A stretch of 64,000 nucleotides of DNA from Candidatus Hydrogenedentota bacterium (lineage in GTDB: Bacteria > Hydrogenedentota > Hydrogenedentia > Hydrogenedentales > JAGMZX01). The position numbers and the translations under genes are program-made. The notes below the pieces were generated by a model. The model ran no database searches. It was not told where the DNA came from and was given only the letters and a program-made list of their open reading frames with translations. The stretch covers positions 42,439 to 106,438 of the forward strand of contig JAKQEQ010000084.1 in the NCBI GenBank assembly GCA_029556545.1, written 5' to 3'. Shown here in pieces: positions 58,815 through 64,000 of this stretch (its first letter is position 1; each line of letters starts with the position of its first letter).

Positions 58815-61800
58815 ATGGAAGCAAGCGTAGAACACGCACCGGTCGATTACGAGGCGCTGCGGGCGCGCCTTGCGCACGAGACGGGGCCATTGTATTGGCG
58901 CAGCCTTGAAGAACTCGCCACGCTCGATGAATTCGACGCGCTGGTCCACCGCGAGTTCCCGAGCGGCGCGACCGATCCCCTCGATCCCGTGAGCCGGCGC
59001 AATTTCCTCAAGGTCATGGGCGCATCCATCATGCTGTCGGGACTCGCCAGTTGCGCGCGCCAGCCCGACGAGCAGATCGTCCCCTACGTCAAGCAGCCGG
59101 AGCAGACCGTCCCCGGCAAGGCCCAGTATTTCGCCACCGCGACAACGCTGGGCGGGTACGGCCTCGGTCTCGTCGCGACAAGCCACACGAACCGCCCGAC
59201 CAAGCTTGAGGGACTCAAGGAACACCCCTCGTCCCTCGGGCGTACCGACGCCTTTGCGCAGGCGACGCTGCTCGACCTCTACGACCCGGACCGCCTGGAC
59301 ACCGTCCGCCAGGACGGCCACGAACGCGATTACCAGGCGCTTGTGTCGGCCCTGCGGCCCGTCCTCGAACGCATCGCCACGAACCAGGGCGCGGGCCTCC
59401 ACCTCCTCACCGAAACGGTCACCTCGCCCACGTTCGGGCGGCAGATGGCCCAATTACGCGAGCGCTTCCCCCAACTCCGGTGGCATCAGTACGAGCCGGC
59501 AAACCGCGACAACGCGCGCCAAGGGGCGCTCGACGCCTTCGGCGTATATGTCCAGACCCTCTACGACTTCAAGAAGGCGGCGCTAGTGCTCTCCCTTGAC
59601 GCGGACTTCCTGTGCGTCGGGCCGGGCCGCGTGCGGTACGCGGCGGACTTCGCCGACGCGCGCGACGCCGACAACGGCGCCATGAACCGCCTCTACGTCG
59701 CCGAATGCGCACCGACGTTGACCGGCGCGAACGCCGACCACCGCCTCTCGCAGCCGTTTTCGCAGATCGAGACGCTCGCCCGCGCCCTTGCGCGTCTCTT
59801 GGGCGTTTCCGGCGTCGAAGTGGACGCCGAAGCCGTTCGCGCGTTACCCGAAGCCTGGGTGAACGCCGTGGCGCAAGACCTGCGCGCGGCGGGCCGGGGT
59901 CGGAGCATCGTCATCCCCGGCGACGGCCAGCCGCCGGCGGTTCACGCGCTCGCGCACGTCCTCAACGACGCGCTCGGCAACGTCGGCGAGACGGTCTTGT
60001 ACAAGAATCCCATCGAGGTCGAGCCGACCGATCAGACCGCGTCGTTGCGCGGCCTGGTCGAGGACGCTGCCGCGGGCCGGATCGAGTTATTGGTTATCCT
60101 CGGCGGCAATCCCGTTTACAACGCGCCTGCGGATATCGACGTGCTCGGCGCGCTCGAAGCGTTGCGCGGGAAAACGACGGTCCACCTGACCTCGCACTTC
60201 AACGAGACCTCGGCGCACTGCGCGTGGGCCGTGCCGGAAGCCCATTTCCTCGAAGCATGGGGCGACGTGCGCGGCCACGACGGTGTCGCGTCCATTGTGC
60301 AGCCCCTTATCCTGCCGCTCTATCCCGACGCCAAGTCGGCCCACGAGATACTTGCCCTCCTGCTCGGCGAGGAAAACGCCTATGGACTCGACATCGTGCG
60401 CGAGACGTGGCAGTCAACGCTCGACGACAATGCTTGGAAGACAGCGCTGAGCCGCGGGATTATCCAAGGTACCGCCGCAGCCGCCGCGCGGTTGCCGCAG
60501 CCGCCCCAACCGCCGGGTCCGCACACCCCTCCCCCGCGCTCGGGCGTGGACGTGGTCTTTCGCACGGACCCCGGCGTGTACGATGGCCGGTTCGCGAACA
60601 ACGGCTGGCTCCAGGAATTGCCGCGCCCGCTCACGAAGCTGACGTGGGACAACGCGGTGCTGTTGAGCCGCGCGACGGCCGCGAAATTGGGCGTGCGGGA
60701 CGAAGACCTTGTCGAGGTGACGATTGCGGGCCGCGGCGTGCGCGGCGCGGCGCTCGTGCAACTCGGGCACCCCGACGACACGGTGACGCTGCACCTCGGC
60801 TATGGCCGCGAACGGGCCGGGCGCGTCGGCGCGGGGCTGGGCTTCAACGCTTACGCCGTGCGCACGGCGCAAGCGCCGTGGTACGCCACCGGCGCGACGC
60901 TCAAGAAGGCCGGCGGGCGGTATCCGCTGGCGCGCACCGAAAGCCATCACCTTATCGAGCAGAGCGAACACGCGGGCCGCCGCCATCTGGTGCGCGAAGC
61001 GCCGCTGGCCCATTTCCGGGAACACCCCGACTTCGCGCAACACATGGGCGCGCACGCGCCCGCCGCGCATAAGACCCTGTACAAGCCCGAAGAGAAGGCG
61101 TACGACGGCTACGCCTGGGGCATGACCATCGACCTGAACCGCTGCATCGGCTGCAACGCCTGCATCGTGGCGTGTCAGTCCGAGAACAACATCCCGGTTG
61201 TCGGCAAGGATCAGGTCATCCGCCAGCGCGAGATGCAGTGGATTCGCGTGGACCGCTACTACAAGGCGGGCGGCGCCGCGGGTTTCGACGATCCCGAGGT
61301 CGTGTTTCAGCCCATCCCGTGCATGCAGTGCGAAAACGCGCCGTGCGAGCCGGTGTGCCCCGTCGGCGCGACGATGCACAGCAAGGAGGGGCTGAACGAC
61401 ATGGTCTACAACCGCTGCGTCGGCACGCGCTATTGCTCGAACAACTGCCCGTACAAGGTGCGGCGCTTCAACTTCTACAAGTTCGCCGACCACGACACGC
61501 CGCAACTCAAGCTGATGCACAACCCGAACGTGACCGTGCGCGGCCGCGGTGTCATGGAGAAATGCACCTACTGTGTGCAGCGCATCAACGCCGCGCGCAT
61601 CGAGGCGAAACGCGAGAACCGGAGCGTCCGTGACGGAGAAATCGTGACGGCGTGCCAGTCGGCGTGCCCGGCGGGCGCCATCGTCTTCGGCGACACGCGC
61701 GACGCGGCCAGCCGCGTGGCCAAGCTCAAGGCCAACCCGCGCAATTACGGCTTGATCGAAGAGATCGGCACGCGCCCGCGCACCACGCACCTCGCGAAAT

Positions 61801-61862
61801 TGCGGAATCCGTCGCCCGCGCTCGCGGAGTCGCGCCCGGCCCAACCCGAGGAGCACGCATAG
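58815..61862 (+). CDS. actB: Alternative complex III subunit ActB (molybdopterin-like/iron-sulfur fusion)
   Basis: The 1015-residue protein fuses a molybdopterin-oxidoreductase-like domain (about 90-750) with a four-cluster ferredoxin domain. The Tat-like motif SRRNFLKVMG lies unusually far in, at residues 60-69, followed by a lipoprotein-like SGLASC. The C-terminal Cys sets are CIGCNACIVACQ, CMQCENAPCEPVCP, CVGTRYCSNNCPY and CTYCVQRI with CQSACPAGA. As in other ActB proteins, the molybdenum-type domain is thought to carry no cofactor, so this is an electron conduit, not a molybdoenzyme. The gene overlaps nothing; actC starts 6 bp after its stop. Confidence 0.95.
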   Translation: MEASVEHAPVDYEALRARLAHETGPLYWRSLEELATLDEFDALVHREFPSGATDPLDPVSRRNFLKVMGASIMLSGLASCARQPDEQIVPYVKQPEQTVPGKAQYFATATTLGGYGLGLVATSHTNRPTKLEGLKEHPSSLGRTDAFAQATLLDLYDPDRLDTVRQDGHERDYQALVSALRPVLERIATNQGAGLHLLTETVTSPTFGRQMAQLRERFPQLRWHQYEPANRDNARQGALDAFGVYVQTLYDFKKAALVLSLDADFLCVGPGRVRYAADFADARDADNGAMNRLYVAECAPTLTGANADHRLSQPFSQIETLARALARLLGVSGVEVDAEAVRALPEAWVNAVAQDLRAAGRGRSIVIPGDGQPPAVHALAHVLNDALGNVGETVLYKNPIEVEPTDQTASLRGLVEDAAAGRIELLVILGGNPVYNAPADIDVLGALEALRGKTTVHLTSHFNETSAHCAWAVPEAHFLEAWGDVRGHDGVASIVQPLILPLYPDAKSAHEILALLLGEENAYGLDIVRETWQSTLDDNAWKTALSRGIIQGTAAAAARLPQPPQPPGPHTPPPRSGVDVVFRTDPGVYDGRFANNGWLQELPRPLTKLTWDNAVLLSRATAAKLGVRDEDLVEVTIAGRGVRGAALVQLGHPDDTVTLHLGYGRERAGRVGAGLGFNAYAVRTAQAPWYATGATLKKAGGRYPLARTESHHLIEQSEHAGRRHLVREAPLAHFREHPDFAQHMGAHAPAAHKTLYKPEEKAYDGYAWGMTIDLNRCIGCNACIVACQSENNIPVVGKDQVIRQREMQWIRVDRYYKAGGAAGFDDPEVVFQPIPCMQCENAPCEPVCPVGATMHSKEGLNDMVYNRCVGTRYCSNNCPYKVRRFNFYKFADHDTPQLKLMHNPNVTVRGRGVMEKCTYCVQRINAARIEAKRENRSVRDGEIVTACQSACPAGAIVFGDTRDAASRVAKLKANPRNYGLIEEIGTRPRTTHLAKLRNPSPALAESRPAQPEEHA

Positions 61863-61868
61863 GACACC

Positions 61869-63251
61869 ATGGAGAACCGACTCTCACATCCCGGGTTACA
61901 GCCCGTTGCGCCGCTCATCGAGCCGGGGCACGACGACGCCAGCATCACCGCGACGGTGAGCGACATTGTGCTCGAAAAGCCGCAGCCGAAGGCGTGGTGG
62001 GCGGTGTTCTTCTTGTCCGGCGGTTTGCTTACGATACTCGGGCTGTCCACGTTGTGGCTCTTCTGGATGGGACTGGGCATCTGGGGCATCAACGTCCCCG
62101 TGGGCTGGGGCTTCGCCATCGTGAACCTCGTCTGGTGGATCGGCATCGGCCACGCGGGCACGCTCATTTCGGCAATCCTCCACCTGTTCCATCAGGGGTG
62201 GCGGACGGCGATCAACCGCTTCGCCGAGGCCATGACGCTCTTCGCCGTCATGTGCGCGGGCCTCTTCCCCCTGCTGCACGTCGGGCGACCCTGGGCCATC
62301 TATTTCATCCTCCCCTACCCCAACACGATGGCGCTGTGGCCGCAATTTCGCAGTCCGCTGCTCTGGGACGTCTTCGCGATCTCGACCTACGCCACGGTGT
62401 CCATGTTGTTCTGGTACACCGGCCTGCTGCCCGACCTCGCGACGCTGCGCGACCGCGCCCCGCGCGGAATCAAGAAGACCCTCTACGGCATATTCGCCCT
62501 TGGCTGGCGCGGCTCGGCCCGGCACTGGCACCGCTACGAAACGGCGTACCTCCTCTTCGCGGGGCTGTCCACGCCGCTGGTCGTATCGGTACATAGCGTG
62601 GTTTCGCTCGACTTCGCCATCAGCGTAATCCCCGGCTGGCACGCGACCATCTTTCCGCCCTATTTCGTGGCGGGCGCTATTTACTCGGGGTTCGCGATGG
62701 TGCTCACGCTGCTGATCCCGATTCGCAAGCTGTACAAGCTCGAAGACTTCATCACCCTCCACCACCTCGACCTGATGGCGAAGGTCATGTTGGCGACCGG
62801 GCTCATCGTGCTCTACGGGTACGCAAGCGAGGTCTTCTACGGCCTCGTCTACAGCGGAAGCGAACACGAGACGTTCATGATGTGGAACCGCATCACCGGC
62901 CCCTACGGCTGGTCGTACATCGCGCTGCTGCTGTGCAACGGCGTGGCCCTGCAATTCCTCTGGTCCAAGCGCGTGCGCACGAGCGCCGTGCCGCTCTTCA
63001 TCCTCTCGATCATCGTGAATATCGGCATGTGGCTCGAACGCTTCGTTATCGTGGTCACCAGCCTCACGCGCGACTATCTGCCGTCGTCATGGGGCCATTA
63101 CACGCCGACGCTGTACGACTGGGCCGCGTACGTGGGCTCGATCGGCCTGTTCTTCTTCATGGTGTGCCTGTTCGTGCGGTATCTGCCGATGATCAACATT
63201 TTCGAAATGCGGCATCTGAATCGCCACATCCGGCATGAGTCTCATTCCTGA
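61869..63251 (+). CDS. actC: Alternative complex III subunit ActC (NrfD-like membrane quinol subunit)
   Basis: The 460-residue protein has about ten transmembrane helices and is the NrfD/PsrC-type quinol-binding subunit. Motifs include WWIGIGHAGTLISAIL with the family His/Gly helix, FHQGWRTAINRFAEAM, LHVGRPWAIYFILPYPN (described in part), and WHATIFPPYFVAGAIYSGFA, all conserved in ActC. The N-terminal ~55 residues form a cytoplasmic or periplasmic tail. It accepts electrons from menaquinol or ubiquinol and passes them to ActB. It lies 6 bp after actB and 14 bp before actD. Confidence 0.95.
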   Translation: MENRLSHPGLQPVAPLIEPGHDDASITATVSDIVLEKPQPKAWWAVFFLSGGLLTILGLSTLWLFWMGLGIWGINVPVGWGFAIVNLVWWIGIGHAGTLISAILHLFHQGWRTAINRFAEAMTLFAVMCAGLFPLLHVGRPWAIYFILPYPNTMALWPQFRSPLLWDVFAISTYATVSMLFWYTGLLPDLATLRDRAPRGIKKTLYGIFALGWRGSARHWHRYETAYLLFAGLSTPLVVSVHSVVSLDFAISVIPGWHATIFPPYFVAGAIYSGFAMVLTLLIPIRKLYKLEDFITLHHLDLMAKVMLATGLIVLYGYASEVFYGLVYSGSEHETFMMWNRITGPYGWSYIALLLCNGVALQFLWSKRVRTSAVPLFILSIIVNIGMWLERFVIVVTSLTRDYLPSSWGHYTPTLYDWAAYVGSIGLFFFMVCLFVRYLPMINIFEMRHLNRHIRHESHS

Positions 63252-63265
63252 AGGGTGAATCGCTT

Positions 63266-63820
63266 ATGAGTGCGACACATGAAGCCACGTCGAGCGGGAC
63301 CTACGGCCTCATCGCCGAGTTCCGCGATCCCGAGCCCTTGCTCGATGCGGCCAAACAAGCCTACCGCGCCGGATTCCGGCACATGGACGCCTACACGCCC
63401 TACCCGGTCGAGGGACTGGCCCAAGCCGTCGGGTTCCGCAAGAACGGCGTCGCGCCGCTGGTCTTCATCGGCGGCGTGCTCGGCGCGATCGGCGGGTTCG
63501 CCATGCAGCACATCGCGTCCGTAATCCACTACCCCTACGACGTGGGCGGCAAGCCGTTCTTCAGTTGGCCCGCCTTCATCCCGGTGACTTTCGAACTGAT
63601 GGTGCTCGTGGCGGCGTTCGCATGCTTCGGCGGGATGCTCGCGCTGAACGGCCTGCCGCGGCCGCACCACCCGGTATTCAACGCGAAACGCTTCGAGCGC
63701 GCCTCGAACGACCGATTCTTTCTGTGCATCGAGGCCGCCGACCCGCACTACGACCCCGAGCGCGTCCGCGCGTTCCTCGAAGGACTCGGGGCCGTCGAGG
63801 TCTCCGAGGTCAAGGAATAA
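63266..63820 (+). CDS. actD: Alternative complex III subunit ActD (DUF3341)
   Basis: The 184-residue subunit has the N-terminal TYGLIAEFRDPEPLLDAAKQ ferredoxin-like domain, then two transmembrane helices (FIGGVLGAIGGFAMQHIASV and FIPVTFELMVLVAAFACFGG) around a KPFFSWPAFIP loop, and a soluble C-terminal tail. This is the DUF3341 layout found in ACIII operons. Its position between actC and actE confirms the identity. The ATG follows AAGGGTGAAT. Confidence 0.94.
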   Translation: MSATHEATSSGTYGLIAEFRDPEPLLDAAKQAYRAGFRHMDAYTPYPVEGLAQAVGFRKNGVAPLVFIGGVLGAIGGFAMQHIASVIHYPYDVGGKPFFSWPAFIPVTFELMVLVAAFACFGGMLALNGLPRPHHPVFNAKRFERASNDRFFLCIEAADPHYDPERVRAFLEGLGAVEVSEVKE

Positions 63821-63826
63821 GCGCCG

Positions 63827-64000
63827 ATGAGCAGGACAATGAGAACATACTTGAAGATTCGGCTGCGGCGGCTCGCGGCGGCCCTCCTGCTCGTCGCGCT
63901 TGCCGGCTGCCACCAGGACATGTGGAATCAGCCGAAACTGCGCGGCCTGCGCGGCAGCGAATTCTTCTCCGACGGCGCGGGCGCGCGCCCGGCCATCCAG
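63827..64000 (+). CDS. actE: Alternative complex III subunit ActE (lipoprotein cytochrome c, truncated by window edge)
   Basis: The frame is open from an ATG at 63827 to the end (58 codons). The product has a lipoprotein signal peptide ending in the lipobox LAGC and then the ActE-typical QDMWNQPKLRGLRGSEFFSD, with ARPAIQ at the window edge. The haem-binding CxxCH lies beyond the window. An ATG at 63839 is a possible alternative start. It begins 6 bp after actD and continues the act operon, which would usually go on with actF and a cytochrome oxidase cluster. Confidence 0.9.
   Translation, partial: MSRTMRTYLKIRLRRLAAALLLVALAGCHQDMWNQPKLRGLRGSEFFSDGAGARPAIQ

Noticed and set aside
58815-61862. 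Formate dehydrogenase or nitrate reductase catalytic subunit
   Set aside because: The sequence has the ActB fusion layout, sits between actA and actC, and the molybdopterin-type domain in this family is thought to lack cofactor.

Overview
The window is a GC-rich bacterial chromosome segment holding 56 supportable protein genes (two cut by the window edges) and no rRNA, tRNA or CRISPR array that I can see. The gene mix is Tat-exported Gfo/Idh/MocA oxidoreductases, a PmoA-like DUF6807 protein, GH78, GH172/DUF2961 and GH116 glycosidases, a V/A-type ATPase and an alternative complex III (ACIII). Together with many short palindromic repeats between genes, this suggests an aerobic, polysaccharide-degrading member of Candidatus Hydrogenedentota or a related Planctomycetes/Lentisphaerae-like lineage. 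That placement is inferred from gene content, not from a marker-gene tree.

Layout. 1-9 kb (minus strand): secreted sugar-related proteins (sialidase-like propeller, Gfo/Idh/MocA oxidoreductase, DUF6807), a coupled ABC ATPase / ABC-2 permease / TPR operon, a MauE-thioredoxin fusion and a DUF481-like outer-membrane protein. 9-12.7 kb: a tightly overlapping radC-psd-pssA operon (DNA-repair-family protein plus phosphatidylethanolamine synthesis), then an MddA-type methanethiol methyltransferase. 13-18.7 kb: alpha-L-rhamnosidase, DUF2961 protein and the MgtE Mg2+ transporter. 19-25.7 kb: Crp/Fnr regulator, cyclase-family hydrolase, O-antigen ligase-like protein, secreted TIM-barrel protein, aldo/keto reductase, zinc-ribbon protein and coaE. 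26-30.6 kb: glpK divergent from a PAS-GGDEF protein, then HU, tsaB and rimI. 30.6-44 kb: GH116 protein, exported sugar-phosphate isomerase/epimerase, ilvC, PP2C phosphatase, another Gfo/Idh/MocA protein, HEAT-repeat protein, hybrid histidine kinase, anmK and a SHOCT membrane protein with an upstream nonsense codon. 44-47.9 kb: cysC, a WS/DGAT acyltransferase, a GNAT protein and a phasin-like protein. 48-57.2 kb (minus): a V/A-ATPase operon in the order G/H-I-K-E-C-F-A-B-D, ending in an overlapping PTS EIIA (PtsN-like) gene. 58.1-64 kb (plus): the ACIII operon actA-actB-actC-actD-actE, cut by the window edge.

The right third is a bioenergetic island. ACIII would oxidise quinol and feed electrons to a cytochrome oxidase probably encoded beyond the window, and the divergently transcribed V/A-ATPase would use or build the ion gradient. 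The two operons face each other across one ~0.87-kb gene-free region. The left and middle parts supply secreted glycan-handling enzymes and housekeeping genes.

The most distinctive non-coding content is several families of short palindromic and simple repeats: a 'GGGGACTGGCAC...GTGCCTGTCCCC' element in at least five places and both orientations, CGAGTA/CGAGCA-type tracts, a GTAGYGC...GCRCTAC palindrome that also lies inside the ATPase operon, a 200-bp compound hairpin region, and a 7-bp tandem repeat that encodes the C-terminus of a histidine kinase.
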